From Chitinivorax sp. PXF-14 (lineage in GTDB: Bacteria > Pseudomonadota > Gammaproteobacteria > Burkholderiales > SCOH01), in the NCBI RefSeq assembly GCF_040812015.1, contig NZ_JBFNXJ010000002.1, positions 186,001 to 250,000 on the forward strand: DNA of 64,000 nt, given 5' to 3'. Shown here one piece after another: positions 47,024 through 55,760 of the stretch. The position numbers were made by a program, and so were the translations under genes. The notes beneath the pieces were generated by a model. It did no database searches. It saw nothing but the letters and a program-made list of their open reading frames with translations, and had not been told where the DNA came from. Numbering within the stretch: the stretch's first letter is position 1; each line of letters begins with the position of its first letter.

Positions 47024-47626
47024 TTACAGCTCTTTCGAGTGCTCCGCCAGGTAGGCAGCAACACCCGCGGCATCGGCCTTCATGCCAGCCTTGCCCTTGT
47101 TCCAGCCTGCCGGGCACACTTCACCGTGCTCTTCGGTGAACTGCAGTGCATCGATCACGCGCAGCAGCTCGTCGATGTCGCGGCCGAGCGGCAGGTTGTT
47201 GACGACCTGGTGTTGCACCACGCCGTTCTTGTCGATCAGGAAGGTGCCACGCAGCGCAACGCCGTCTGCATGCTCGACGTCGAACGCACGCGCGATGTCG
47301 TGCTTGATGTCGGCCACCAGCGTGTAGCCAACCTGGCCGATACCGCCCTTGTCGACCGGGGTATTACGCCATGCACTGTGGGTGAACTGGCTGTCGATCG
47401 ACACGCCGATCACTTCGACATTGCGCTTCTTGAACTCTTCCAGGCGGTGATCAAACGCAATCAGCTCGGACGGGCAGACAAAGGTGAAGTCCAGCGGGTA
47501 GAAGAAGACAGCCGCGTACTTGCCCTTGGTCGCCTCGGTAAAGTTGTAGTTATCGGCGATCTGGCCGTTGCCCAGTACGGCAGCGGCGGTGAAATCAGGG
47601 GCTTTTTTATTGACGAGAACAGCCAT
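47024..47626 (-). CDS. ahpC: typical 2-Cys peroxiredoxin (AhpC/TSA)
   Basis: Reduces hydrogen peroxide and organic peroxides. The 200-residue enzyme has the peroxidatic Cys51 in YPLDFTFVCPSE and the resolving Cys in EHGEVCPAGWNKGK near the C-terminus. Its C-terminal extension (GVAAYLAEHSKEL) matches robust Prx1/AhpC-type enzymes rather than the enteric AhpC partnered by AhpF, and no ahpF is adjacent. AGGAG lies 6 bases before the ATG. A good promoter is at 47673-47701. Confidence 0.95.
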   Translation of the reverse strand: MAVLVNKKAPDFTAAAVLGNGQIADNYNFTEATKGKYAAVFFYPLDFTFVCPSELIAFDHRLEEFKKRNVEVIGVSIDSQFTHSAWRNTPVDKGGIGQVGYTLVADIKHDIARAFDVEHADGVALRGTFLIDKNGVVQHQVVNNLPLGRDIDELLRVIDALQFTEEHGEVCPAGWNKGKAGMKADAAGVAAYLAEHSKEL

Positions 47627-47672
47627 TGTGGTCTCCTAGTGGTGTGTGTAGGGAGAGGAAATTGCGCGACCG

Positions 47673-47701
47673 AATCTACCGTGGCGTAGCGGCCAAGTCA
47701 A
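47673..47701 (-). promoter_or_regulatory. sigma-70 promoter of the peroxiredoxin gene
   Basis: On the minus strand TTGACT (47696-47701) and TAGATT (47673-47678), spacing 17. No clear OxyR site was recognised. Confidence 0.7.
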
Positions 47702-47750
47702 ATCGGACTATCCCGCAAAGCCGCGCCAGATAAGCCTTTCAGGCATATGG

Positions 47751-48845
47751 TTATTCGATGAAAGTGATGCATAGAATGGGGGGGAGTTCCGCGGATACCC
47801 TGAGCCAGCTCCCGCCCTCGTCGGACGAAGTCCACAGCGAGCCAGTCGTCGAGCCGAAGGCGAGCACGCGGCCACCATCGTTGACGGCCAATGCATGCCG
47901 ATCAATCAGATGATAGGCGGGCTCTGGCGGCAGGCCCGCGGTGATCTTCTCGAAGCTCTTGCCGCCGTCGCGCGTGCGCATCACGTAGAAGTCACCGCCT
48001 TGCGGAATCTGGCATTCGTCCGACTGCGCCGGCACGAACCAGGCGATATCCGGGTTGGTGGGGTGCACGGCAACCGCGAAACCAAAGTCGGAGAGCCCGC
48101 TATGCAGCTGCTCCCACGAAGCGAGGTCATTGCCGGAGCGAAAAATTCCACTGCGATGCTGGCACCAGAAGGTTTCTGGTACACCAGGGCAGGACACGAC
48201 ACGATGCGGGTCCTGAACCGAGGCGTCCTCCTGGCGTTCCGGCGGCATATACGCCGCCACCATGCCCTGTGTCGCACTGCGCCAGCTTGCGCAGCCGTCT
48301 TCGCTGCGCCACACGCCACCGCTGGAAATCCCGACGCTGACGCGGTCGCTATCCCTCGGATCGATGCAGATCGAATGCAGGCCCGGATTATCGGTGCCGC
48401 CACCGAGCCAGTTGGCGCGTTCGGGCAGATCCCACAGCGATTCGACCAGCCCCCAGCTCGCGCCGTCGTCGTTGGAAATGAACAAGGCCGCCGGAATGGT
48501 GCCGGCCAGCAACACACCGGGCATGTCGGGCCCGGCTGCGGCGAGAGACCATATCGTATCCACCGCCGGCAGGCTACCGTCGGCCTTGGCAGCGGCCTCC
48601 GGCGGAAAGGCCGGGCATTCTTCCTCCTGCCAGTGCAGCCCGCCATCGACCGAGCGATGCAGCTTTGCGCCGAAATGCCCGTGGCGCAACCCAACGAACC
48701 AATGGCCGGAACGCTGGTCGTCGAGCACCGCCGTCACCGGAATACCGGCAAATTCGTGACGGACCAGATTCCATTGACGGGAAGCAGCCTGGGGCTCGAA
48801 TACGAATAAACCTTTGCGCGTGCCAACCAGTAGGCGCTGGGACAT
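47751..48845 (-). CDS. sialidase-like beta-propeller protein (BNR/Asp-box repeats)
   Basis: A 364-residue cytoplasmic-looking protein without a signal peptide. It has at least five Asp-box turns (SVDGGLHW, SNDDGASW, SEDGCASW, TRDGGKSF, SSDEGGSW), so a six- or seven-bladed propeller as in sialidases or photosystem assembly factors. No sialidase active-site set (FRIP motif, Arg triad) was identified, so an enzymatic sialidase role is doubtful. It starts 3 bases after the stop of a MoaD-like gene, whose last codons supply its ribosome site (GGAGGG). The tight pairing suggests a joint function. Confidence 0.8.
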   Translation of the reverse strand: MSQRLLVGTRKGLFVFEPQAASRQWNLVRHEFAGIPVTAVLDDQRSGHWFVGLRHGHFGAKLHRSVDGGLHWQEEECPAFPPEAAAKADGSLPAVDTIWSLAAAGPDMPGVLLAGTIPAALFISNDDGASWGLVESLWDLPERANWLGGGTDNPGLHSICIDPRDSDRVSVGISSGGVWRSEDGCASWRSATQGMVAAYMPPERQEDASVQDPHRVVSCPGVPETFWCQHRSGIFRSGNDLASWEQLHSGLSDFGFAVAVHPTNPDIAWFVPAQSDECQIPQGGDFYVMRTRDGGKSFEKITAGLPPEPAYHLIDRHALAVNDGGRVLAFGSTTGSLWTSSDEGGSWLRVSAELPPILCITFIE

Positions 48846-48848
48846 GGG

Positions 48849-49091
48849 CTACCCTCCAGATAGAGCCTTCATGACGAATATGTCGCTAGCCGCCGCGACG
48901 GTCATGTCGAGCCGGCGGCGATCCTCGATCTGCCGGCCATCCACGAACACGGCGATGTGCCTGCGCACCCGACCATGCTCGTCCGGCACATAGCCTCTGG
49001 CTTGCGGGTAACGAGAGAATACCGCGTCAAATACGGCGGCCAGGGTGCCACCGCTCACCTCGACAGGGGATACCGGCGCAATCTGGCTCAA
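48849..49091 (-). CDS. MoaD/ThiS-like ubiquitin-fold protein
   Basis: An 80-residue (minimum) protein with a beta-grasp layout (VEVSGGTLAAVFDAVFSRYP, RRHIAVFVDGRQIEDRR) ending in a C-terminal Gly-Gly (KALSGG) typical of sulfur carriers and ubiquitin-like modifiers. It is distinct from the moaD gene 0.6 kb away. The start is uncertain: TTG at 49091 is the shortest choice, while the frame stays open upstream and could add about 15 residues. It is coupled to the beta-propeller gene that follows. Confidence 0.7.
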   Translation of the reverse strand: MSQIAPVSPVEVSGGTLAAVFDAVFSRYPQARGYVPDEHGRVRRHIAVFVDGRQIEDRRRLDMTVAAASDIFVMKALSGG

Positions 49092-49218
49092 ATGACGGGT
49101 AAAGGAAATGGTGGGTATGGGCGAACGGCCTGACTGGATTCAATATAGACCCGGATTCCCGATTGCGCCCACGGCGGGCTCGCCCCTTGTCCACCGCGGC
49201 CTACGGTGGGCGTGCCGC

Positions 49219-49668
49219 TCAACCCCAGCGCGCCGCAGCGCTGTCGTCCGCCTCTCGCGCATCGACCCAACGCTCGCCGTCCGGGGTGTTTTCCTTTTTC
49301 CAGAACGGCGCCTGGGTCTTGAGATAGTCCATGATGAATTCGCAGGCGGCAAACGCCTCGCCCCGGTGCGCGCTGGCCACGCCGACGAACACGATCTGAT
49401 CCATCGGCGCAAGTGGCCCAACACGGTGGATCACCGTCACGCCAAGCAGCGCCCAGCGCGAGCAGGCCTGCTCAGCGATCTGGCGCAGCGCCTTTTCGGT
49501 CATGCCGGGATAGTGTTCAAGCGTCATGCCGCCAACACGGCTGCCGTCGTTGACGTCACGCACCAGGCCAACAAACGTCGCCACCGCACCGATGGCCGGA
49601 TTACCTGCCCTGAGCGAGCGCATTTCCTCGGTGACATCGAAATCCTGCGTCTGTACCCGGATATCCAT
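49219..49668 (-). CDS. moaE: molybdopterin synthase catalytic subunit
   Basis: Transfers sulfur from thiocarboxylated MoaD to cPMP, forming molybdopterin. The 149-residue length matches MoaE. Diagnostic blocks are GAVATFVGLVRDVN, LEHYPGMTEKAL, ASAHRGEAFAACEFIMDYLK and the catalytic lysine region APFWKKE. The ATG at 49668 begins one base after the moaD stop, giving a moaD-moaE operon. Confidence 0.96.
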   Translation of the reverse strand: MDIRVQTQDFDVTEEMRSLRAGNPAIGAVATFVGLVRDVNDGSRVGGMTLEHYPGMTEKALRQIAEQACSRWALLGVTVIHRVGPLAPMDQIVFVGVASAHRGEAFAACEFIMDYLKTQAPFWKKENTPDGERWVDAREADDSAAARWG

Positions 49669-49669
49669 C

Positions 49670-49927
49670 TCAGCCCCCGGTGACAGGCGGGAAGATGGCA
49701 ACCTCGTCGCCCGCCTTCAGCGGCGCGTCAGCGCCGACCATGTCCTGATTGACGGCAACCCGGAAGGACCGCCCCGACGCCAATTCGTCTGACCACACCC
49801 CGCCCCGCGCTCGCAGCAGGTCGAGCAAGGCGGCGACATTGGCGGCCTCGTCGGGCAGTTCCAGCGACTCGGCGGACGTTCCGAACACTTCGCGCAGTCG
49901 CGCAAAGTAAAGCAAGTGGCATTGCAT
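49670..49927 (-). CDS. moaD: molybdopterin synthase sulfur-carrier subunit
   Basis: An 85-residue ubiquitin-fold protein, the sulfur donor of molybdopterin synthase. It opens with LLYFARLREVFG and ends in the essential Gly-Gly (FPPVTGG). It lies directly upstream of moaE and is divergent from a TetR regulator. The SD is weak; the upstream AT-rich region probably carries the promoter. Confidence 0.95.
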   Translation of the reverse strand: MQCHLLYFARLREVFGTSAESLELPDEAANVAALLDLLRARGGVWSDELASGRSFRVAVNQDMVGADAPLKAGDEVAIFPPVTGG

Positions 49928-50037
49928 AGCAGATACTCTAAATTTTTTACTTTAAAAAGATTGACGGCGCTTGAAGTTTCGGCGCTAACCCCCGGAATAC
50001 TAGGGAAAACCCAGGCACAAAAATGGTGATTGTTGCT

Positions 50038-50067
50038 TTGCAGCAAGAGTTAATAGTCTAATATAAT
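50038..50067 (+). promoter_or_regulatory. promoter of the TetR-family gene
   Basis: TTGCAG (50038-50043) and a perfect TATAAT (50062-50067), spacing 18, leaving about 45 bases of leader before the start codon. Confidence 0.65.
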
Positions 50068-50117
50068 AGGGAGAAAGGCTCAAAAAGCCGCCCCCATATC
50101 GAGTTACGAGCCCGCCA

Positions 50118-50744
50118 ATGAAAACCTACGACCGGATTATACAAGCAAGCCTGGAACTGTTTAACGAACACGGCGAGCGCTCGATCACGACCAACCATAT
50201 TGCGGCCCACCTCGGCATCAGCCCGGGCAACCTGTACTACCACTTCCGCAACAAGGAGGAGATCATTTATCAGATCTTCCTCCAGTACCGACAGTTCATG
50301 GAAACCCGCCTCGCCGTCCCGGTGGACCGCCCCATCGTGGTGGAGGACATGATCAACTACCTCGACACAGCCTTCATCGGCATGTGGCGCTTTCGTTTCA
50401 TGTTCTATGACCTGCCCGGCCTGCTGTCGCGCAACGACAAGTTCGCCGAGAGCTACCAGAAATTCGTGCGCGAGGACATCATCGCGATCCTCACCAAGCT
50501 GTTCGGTGAATTCAGCTCCATTGGCCTGCTGGCGACTGACGCGGAGGAAATCGATTCGCTGGTCATCAATTGCTGGCTGATCATCAAGTTCTGGTTTGCC
50601 TTTCAACAGGCATCCAATCCCGGCGGCGCGATCACCGAGGAGATGGGCCGCCGTGGCATCCGCCAGGTGCTGGCACTATTCAAGCCGCACGTGCAGGCGA
50701 TGTTCCGCCCGCTCTTCGCGGAAATCGAGGCGCGCTACAAATAG
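50118..50744 (+). CDS. TetR/AcrR-family transcriptional regulator
   Basis: A 208-residue regulator with an N-terminal TetR HTH (RSITTNHIAAHLGISPGNLYYHFRNKEEI) and a helical ligand domain (FMFYDLPGLLSRNDKFAESY, INCWLIIKFWFAFQQA). It is divergent from moaD and followed by a terminator, so it is monocistronic; its target may be itself, the moaDE operon or a distant gene. No efflux gene is adjacent. Confidence 0.92.
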   Translation: MKTYDRIIQASLELFNEHGERSITTNHIAAHLGISPGNLYYHFRNKEEIIYQIFLQYRQFMETRLAVPVDRPIVVEDMINYLDTAFIGMWRFRFMFYDLPGLLSRNDKFAESYQKFVREDIIAILTKLFGEFSSIGLLATDAEEIDSLVINCWLIIKFWFAFQQASNPGGAITEEMGRRGIRQVLALFKPHVQAMFRPLFAEIEARYK

Positions 50745-50771
50745 CCCCCAGCCTGCCCGGTAATCGACGAC

Positions 50772-50801
50772 ACGCCCCGCCTCACGCGGGGCGTTCTTTT
50801 T
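50772..50801 (+). terminator. terminator of the TetR-family gene
   Basis: An ACGCCCCGC-CTCAC-GCGGGGCGT stem followed by TCTTTTT. Confidence 0.88.
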
Positions 50802-50921
50802 GTCGCTACCGGCACGAGCCCGTGTGGGCCCGGATGAAAAATAGGTTCTTAGAATTCCGCCTCCAGGACGACTATGATGAAGGCATGACACCCGCCGCGC
50901 AGGCAACAGGAGGAAGGCAAG

Positions 50922-51452
50922 ATGTCCGTCAATGTGTCGATCTACCATATCTCGGGGCGAGTCAGCCGTTTCAACCAGGCCGACGAAGCCATCGCCCAGG
51001 ACTGGCTGACCAAGCTGCAACCCAACCGGCTATTCGAGGACCCGTTGCTGGTCGTGGGCGACGGACGCTCCATCAGCATGTTCCGTAGCCGCAACATCAG
51101 CCGCATCGATCTCGTCACCACGCCACCCAATCAGCTGCAGATGGTCGAGCGGGTGCAGCACTCGCATATGCTGGCGGCCCCGCCGCTGGGCACCCTGGCC
51201 GATCAGCGCGTACATGTCCGTTACGATCTCGCCGACGGCGACAATCTCTACATCGCTTACGACAACCTGGAGCAACGCCCGCCAGCCGAGCGCTACACGG
51301 CCATCCATCAGCACCTGCAGCTACCGGTCGTCGAGGTCCAGCACCCGGATGGGGGCGTGGTATTGATCAACCCCGCTCACATCCTGCGCGTGGTCATCCA
51401 GGCACATGGCATCGAGCTCCCGCACGGCGCCTGGCGCGCCAATGAACGCTGA
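50922..51452 (+). CDS. conserved-looking protein of unknown function
   Basis: A 176-residue soluble protein not recognised. It is rich in beta-strand-forming segments (VNVSIYHISGRVSRFNQADE, DPLLVVGDGRSISMFRSRN, GGVVLINPAHILRVVIQ) and has neither signal peptide nor membrane helix. A strong AGGAGG box lies before the ATG, and third positions are GC-rich like its neighbours, so it is a real gene. It stands alone between the TetR terminator and convergent rmuC. Confidence 0.65.
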   Translation: MSVNVSIYHISGRVSRFNQADEAIAQDWLTKLQPNRLFEDPLLVVGDGRSISMFRSRNISRIDLVTTPPNQLQMVERVQHSHMLAAPPLGTLADQRVHVRYDLADGDNLYIAYDNLEQRPPAERYTAIHQHLQLPVVEVQHPDGGVVLINPAHILRVVIQAHGIELPHGAWRANER

Positions 51453-51598
51453 ACCGGGCGGCGAAGAGAAATCCTTCCGCGATCCATCCCTGCCAGGCCC
51501 GTTTCATAAGGGGCGGCCGGGCTCTACCATACCGAATGCTTTCCTGCCGGCCTCCTCACACCTGCCAGGCAATAGCGGGCGGTAGCCGGCCCGAACGG

Positions 51599-53056
51599 TT
51601 AAGCGACAGACACCGCCTCGGTCCCTGACACCAGCCCGTCTTCGAGCAGCGGCGCAGCCTCCAGCGGCCCCTCGATGCGCACCTGCTCGATTTCCTCGAA
51701 GCGACGCGAAATCTTCTGGCTGGTGATCTGCACATCTTCCGCATCCTGATGCGCCATGCGGATATGGTCGGCCAACTTGCGCATGCGCAGGTCGAAGCGC
51801 TTGAATTCCGTGCCGAGCTTGCCCAGCGCATCCTTGATGATGTGCACCTGGCGCCGTGTCTCGACATCCTTGATCACCGCGCGGGCCGTGTTGAGCACGG
51901 CCATCATGGTCGTCGGTGAGACGATCCACACTCGCTTCTGCAGCGCATGCTGCACCAGCTCGGGGTGATAGGCATGAATCTCGGCAAACACCGCTTCGGC
52001 CGGAACGAACATCACCGCGCCGTCCGATGTCTCGCCCGGCACGATATATTTCTCGCCGATCGCGTCGATATGGCGCTTCACATCCGCCTTGAACAGCTTC
52101 TCGGCCGCCAGCCGTTCGGGGGAGCCATAGGGGCTCGCGAACATGCGATGGTAGTTTTCCAGGGGAAACTTCGAATCGATGGCGACGGTGCCGGTCGGCT
52201 CCGGCAGGTTGAGCACGCAGTCAGCCCTCGTGCCGTTGCCCAGGGTGGCCTGCACACGATAGAACTGTGCCGGCAAAATATTGGCCACCAGCGCTTCAAG
52301 CTGCACCTCGCCAAACGCGCCGCGTGAGCGCTTGTCGCCGAGCAGCTCCTGCAGGCTCACCACATTGGTGGTCAGCCCGTCGATCTTCTTCTGCGCTTCG
52401 TCAATGACCGCGAGCCGCGCCATGACGTTGGCGAAGGTTTCATTGGTCTTCTTGAAGCCCTCGTCCAGCCGCTCCGTCACCTTGCCGGAAATCAGCTCCA
52501 GGCGCTGATCGACGACTTGGGTCAGCGAATCGACGGCTTTGGTCAGCTGCTCGGTGGTCAGCCGCATCGTGCCCTGCACCAGCTCCTGCTGCAGCTTGCC
52601 CTGCTCGGCCAGCGTTTCATGCAGGCGGGTCAGCAGCTCCTCGCGCAGGCCGTCCTGCTTGCTGCTCAGTGCTTGAGAGAATTCACCAAGCTGTTTCAGC
52701 AGCTGCTCGCGGTTGGCGGCCAGCTGTTCGGACTGGCTTTGCTGCAGCGACTGCATCGTGCTGCGCGCCAGTTGCAGCTCACTGACCACGACACCGCGCA
52801 GGCGCTCGAACGATTCGGTCATCGCGCTGCGCAGCCGGTCGTTGTTGTCGACATCGGTGCGCGTCAGCCGGTCGGCGAATTCACCCAGTGCCTGGTGCAT
52901 GTCCCCCAGCATGGCGCGATGCTTTTCCTCGAGCGACTGCATCACCCCCACTGCCAGCGACTCTTGGGAGTCGGTCAGAAAGCGCAGTCGCGACACGACC
53001 ACGAAAGCAGCAACCAGAATGAACAGCGTAGCAATGCCGAACAGAATTTCGATCAT
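51599..53056 (-). CDS. rmuC: DNA recombination protein RmuC
   Basis: A 485-residue membrane-anchored protein that limits rearrangements at inverted repeats. The N-terminal helix (IEILFGIATLFILVAAFVVV) is followed by a long coiled coil (about residues 30-210). A restriction-endonuclease-like domain comes next, with GAFGEVQLEALVANILPAQF, then AIDSKFPLENYHRM, FVPAEAVFAEIHAY and SPTTMMAVLNTARA. Two ATGs are near the start; 53056 gives the normal N-terminus. Confidence 0.95.
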   Translation of the reverse strand: MIEILFGIATLFILVAAFVVVSRLRFLTDSQESLAVGVMQSLEEKHRAMLGDMHQALGEFADRLTRTDVDNNDRLRSAMTESFERLRGVVVSELQLARSTMQSLQQSQSEQLAANREQLLKQLGEFSQALSSKQDGLREELLTRLHETLAEQGKLQQELVQGTMRLTTEQLTKAVDSLTQVVDQRLELISGKVTERLDEGFKKTNETFANVMARLAVIDEAQKKIDGLTTNVVSLQELLGDKRSRGAFGEVQLEALVANILPAQFYRVQATLGNGTRADCVLNLPEPTGTVAIDSKFPLENYHRMFASPYGSPERLAAEKLFKADVKRHIDAIGEKYIVPGETSDGAVMFVPAEAVFAEIHAYHPELVQHALQKRVWIVSPTTMMAVLNTARAVIKDVETRRQVHIIKDALGKLGTEFKRFDLRMRKLADHIRMAHQDAEDVQITSQKISRRFEEIEQVRIEGPLEAAPLLEDGLVSGTEAVSVA

Positions 53057-53155
53057 GACGACTTCCAAAGGGGGAATGCCTATCCCAATGGGATAGATGA
53101 AAATCCAGTATATCGCAGTGCAACAGCGGGCGCGCGCTTATGCGGCAAATGGGAT

Positions 53156-53189
53156 AAGGGCAGGCCAGAAGCCAGTCTGGCCTGCCCTT
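53156..53189. terminator. hairpin downstream of folD
   Basis: A perfect 14-bp stem (AAGGGCAGGCCAGA with its complement) and 6-base loop, 10 bases after the folD stop. It lacks a proper T run, so termination here is likely but not certain. Confidence 0.55.
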
Positions 53190-53198
53190 GCGAGCAAA

Positions 53199-54053
53199 TC
53201 AGGGGGCCAGGCGATCGCAGGCGTCGACCGTGTTTTGCAGCAACGTGGCAACGGTCATCAGGCCAACGCCCCCCGGTACCGGCGTGATGTGGCCGGCCAC
53301 TTCCTTGGCCGCCTCGAAATCGACGTCACCGACCACCTTGCCATCGTCGAGGCGGTTGATGCCGACGTCGATGACGATCGCACCGGGCTTGAGCCATTCA
53401 GCCTTGACGAAGTGCGGACGGCCGACCCCGGCCACCACGATATCCGCCTGGCGCACCAGGTCGGGCAAATCGTAGGTCGCGCTATGGCACACCGTCACCG
53501 TGCAGCGGGACAGCAACAACTCCAGCGCCTGCGGACGCCCCACGATATTGGAGGCGCCGATGACCACGGCATGCTTGCCCTTGAGCTCGATACCGGTCGA
53601 TTCGAGCAGCGTCATCACGCCGCGTGGCGTGCATGGGCGCAGCAGCGGCATCTTGAGCGCCAGGCGGCCGATATTGTAGGGATGGAAGCCGTCGACATCC
53701 TTTTCGGGGTGGATGGTCTCGATCACCGCCTCGGCGTCGAGGTGCTTGGGGAGCGGGAGCTGGACCAGAATGCCGTCAACGGTCGGGTCGTCGTTGAGTT
53801 TCCTGACCAGGCCGATCAGCTCGTCCTGGCTCGTGGTATCGGGCAGATCATAAGACAGCGAACGAATGCCGGTGGCCTCGCATTTCAGCCGCTTGTTGCG
53901 AACGTAGATGGTCGAGGCCGGATCCTGCCCCACCAGGATCACGGCCAGGGTCGGCGCGCGCTTGCCTGCTGCCAGCCTGGCCTTGACACGCTCTGCCACG
54001 CTACCCAGAATCTGCTCGGAAACGGCCTTGCCACTGATGATGTTTGCTGTCAT
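53199..54053 (-). CDS. folD: methylenetetrahydrofolate dehydrogenase / cyclohydrolase
   Basis: A bifunctional one-carbon enzyme interconverting methylene- and formyl-THF. The 284-residue product has the active-site block [18 protein letters not shown] with the catalytic Lys and Tyr, [14 protein letters not shown], and the Rossmann motif [17 protein letters not shown] followed by the C-terminal [18 protein letters not shown]. It is divergent from the tRNA cluster. Confidence 0.97.
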   Translation of the reverse strand: MTANIISGKAVSEQILGSVAERVKARLAAGKRAPTLAVILVGQDPASTIYVRNKRLKCEATGIRSLSYDLPDTTSQDELIGLVRKLNDDPTVDGILVQLPLPKHLDAEAVIETIHPEKDVDGFHPYNIGRLALKMPLLRPCTPRGVMTLLESTGIELKGKHAVVIGASNIVGRPQALELLLSRCTVTVCHSATYDLPDLVRQADIVVAGVGRPHFVKAEWLKPGAIVIDVGINRLDDGKVVGDVDFEAAKEVAGHITPVPGGVGLMTVATLLQNTVDACDRLAP

Positions 54054-54172
54054 TTATATGGTTTCCATCGATTGACCCACAGCCAGAATGGCCGCCGCCG
54101 AACTCGGACTGTGGCGGCGTGGCTGCGAAAAACGCAATTTTCTCATTTTTGAGATATTTGCCTCAAGTGTTG

Positions 54173-54201
54173 TTGACGCTTAAAAAAAACTTGCGTATAG
54201 T
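54173..54201 (+). promoter_or_regulatory. promoter of the tRNA-Pro/Arg/His cluster
   Basis: TTGACG (54173-54178) and TATAGT (54196-54201), spacing 17, with a GC-rich CCGGCC after the -10, placed 14 bases before tRNA-Pro. Confidence 0.85.
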
Positions 54202-54215
54202 CCGGCCTTCTTCGG

Positions 54216-54292
54216 CGGGGCGTAGCGCAGTCTGGTAGCGCACCTGGTTTGGGACCAGGGGGTCGTGAGTTCGAATCCCACCGCCCCGACCA
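54216..54292 (+). tRNA. tRNA-Pro(TGG)
   Basis: A 77-base cloverleaf with encoded CCA: acceptor CGGGGCG/CGCCCCG, anticodon stem CCTGG/CCAGG around TTTGGGA (anticodon TGG), T loop TTCGAAT. Confidence 0.96.
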
Positions 54293-54330
54293 AGCATAAT
54301 ATGTAAAGTTTTAAGGGTTCGCCCGGCAGT

Positions 54331-54407
54331 CTGCCCGTAGCTCAACTGGATAGAGCAACGGCCTTCTAAGCCGTAGGTTACAGGTTCGATTCCTGTCGGG
54401 CAGGCCA
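54331..54407 (+). tRNA. tRNA-Arg(TCT)
   Basis: 77 bases: acceptor CTGCCCG/CGGGCAG, anticodon stem ACGGC/GCCGT around CTTCTAA (anticodon TCT), T arm ACAGG-TTCGATT-CCTGT, CCA encoded. Confidence 0.95.
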
Positions 54408-54419
54408 ATAGTTTCAGTG

Positions 54420-54495
54420 GTGGATGTAGCTCAGTTGGTAGAGTACCGGATTGTGATTCCGGCTGTCGTGGGTTCGATCCCCATCATCCACCCCA
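54420..54495 (+). tRNA. tRNA-His(GTG)
   Basis: Acceptor GTGGATG/CATCCAC, anticodon loop TTGTGAT (GTG), CCA encoded. G at 54419 can serve as the G-1 that pairs with C73, as expected for tRNA-His. Confidence 0.95.
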
Positions 54496-54503
54496 AGCTG
54501 TAA

Positions 54504-54544
54504 AGCAAAAGCGCCAGTTCGCAAGAACTGGCGCTTTTGCTTTA
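54504..54544 (+). terminator. terminator of the tRNA cluster
   Basis: A 17-bp stem from AGCAAAAGCGCCAGTTC and its complement around a GCAA loop, ending TTTTGCTTT. Confidence 0.88.
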
Positions 54545-54679
54545 TGGGTCCACAGCCCCCTCCCCATCCAATCGCTTGTCATGGCGGTTGCTCCAAGATT
54601 TTGAATCCATTACCATGCGCAGAGAAATTAAAGCCTTTGCTCTACTTCGTTCGTGGCGATGGCACTGAGGGGAACCGAT

Positions 54680-55723
54680 ATGAAGTTGTTGAAATGGATG
54701 CTGGTCGCGTGTGTCGCAGCAAGTGTAGTCGCGTGTTCGACGGCCCCCAAGAATCAAAAGCTTGTCAAGGGGCCCGCAACGGTTCAGTACAAGGATCAGG
54801 TCGAAGTCAAATACCTCGGCGGCGGCGGCGTGCTGCTGAAGCGCGGCGACGACATGGTCATGACAGCCCCCTACTTCAGCAACATCACCCCCTTGCAACA
54901 GCTGTTGCCCACGCGCTCGAAGTTCGACCGCATCGATAACGGCCTGCCCGACGACGTCAACAACCTGGAAGCCATTCTGGTACCCGGCTCGCACTTCTAC
55001 CGCACGATGGATCTGCCCTACATCGCCGATTCGCGGGCGCCCAATGCCGTCATCTATGGCGGCGAAACCACCAAGCACCTGCTGGCACCGGTATTCGAGA
55101 AATCCCGCCTGGTTTCGCTGAACGAGATGGCTGCCACCGGCTCGGTGCCGGGCGAATGGGTCTATACCAAGAACCGCCACATCCGCTTCATGGCCATCGA
55201 CACCGACCAGGCATCGGCAGCCTCGGGGCAATCGATGCTGGCCGGCGGAAAACTGACGGACGACCTGAGCAGCATGCCACGCCTGCCACGCAGCTATCCC
55301 GAAGGCGAAATCTTCGCCTACGTGATCGACTTCCTGAACCAGGACGGCGGCATCGCCTTCCGTGCCTATTATCAGGATGCCGTCTCGCATCAGGGCATGG
55401 GCTATCTGCCCGACTTCGACAAGCAGGATCAGGCGCCTGTCGATGTCGCGCTGATGGCGGTGACGGGCTTCAACAAGGTCGACACCTATCCGTTCAGCAT
55501 CCTGCGCAATGTCCAGCCCAAGCAGATCGTCGCGATCCGCTGGGAAAACATCAACCGTTCGCAGGCCGACCCGGTCCGCGAAGCGGCCAGCGGTGATCTG
55601 GAGGAATTCCAGAAGCGAGTCCGCATCGCCTCCCAGGCGCCGGTCAAGGTGCCGAGCCCCGGTGCCAGCATCGCCTTCCGTGTGCAGTCGGGAAGCGATG
55701 CCATCCAGACGGCGGCCAAATAG
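54680..55723 (+). CDS. MBL-fold-like lipoprotein
   Basis: A 347-residue lipoprotein with a type-II signal (MLVACVAASVVAC, lipidated Cys). The body resembles a metallo-beta-lactamase-fold hydrolase in strand order (VEVKYLGGGGVLLKRGDDMV, AILVPGSHFYRTMDLPYIAD), but the zinc motif HxHxDH is reduced to SHFYRTMD, so metal binding is doubtful. It also has VDVALMAVTGFNKVD, corresponding to a later conserved strand. AGGGG lies before the ATG at 54680. It was probably an ancestral hydrolase turned to another envelope role; the function is unknown. Confidence 0.6.
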   Translation: MKLLKWMLVACVAASVVACSTAPKNQKLVKGPATVQYKDQVEVKYLGGGGVLLKRGDDMVMTAPYFSNITPLQQLLPTRSKFDRIDNGLPDDVNNLEAILVPGSHFYRTMDLPYIADSRAPNAVIYGGETTKHLLAPVFEKSRLVSLNEMAATGSVPGEWVYTKNRHIRFMAIDTDQASAASGQSMLAGGKLTDDLSSMPRLPRSYPEGEIFAYVIDFLNQDGGIAFRAYYQDAVSHQGMGYLPDFDKQDQAPVDVALMAVTGFNKVDTYPFSILRNVQPKQIVAIRWENINRSQADPVREAASGDLEEFQKRVRIASQAPVKVPSPGASIAFRVQSGSDAIQTAAK

Positions 55724-55760
55724 TCTTGCCCGGGATGCAGCGGCGGCACACAATCGCTGC

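Noticed and set aside
47751-48845. Functional secreted sialidase
   Set aside because: No signal peptide and no FRIP/Arg-triad active site was recognised; only Asp-box propeller turns are present.
54163-54408. Minus-strand frame reading GGIRTHDPLVPNQVR
   Set aside because: Another antisense-of-tRNA artefact, lying over tRNA-Pro and tRNA-Arg.
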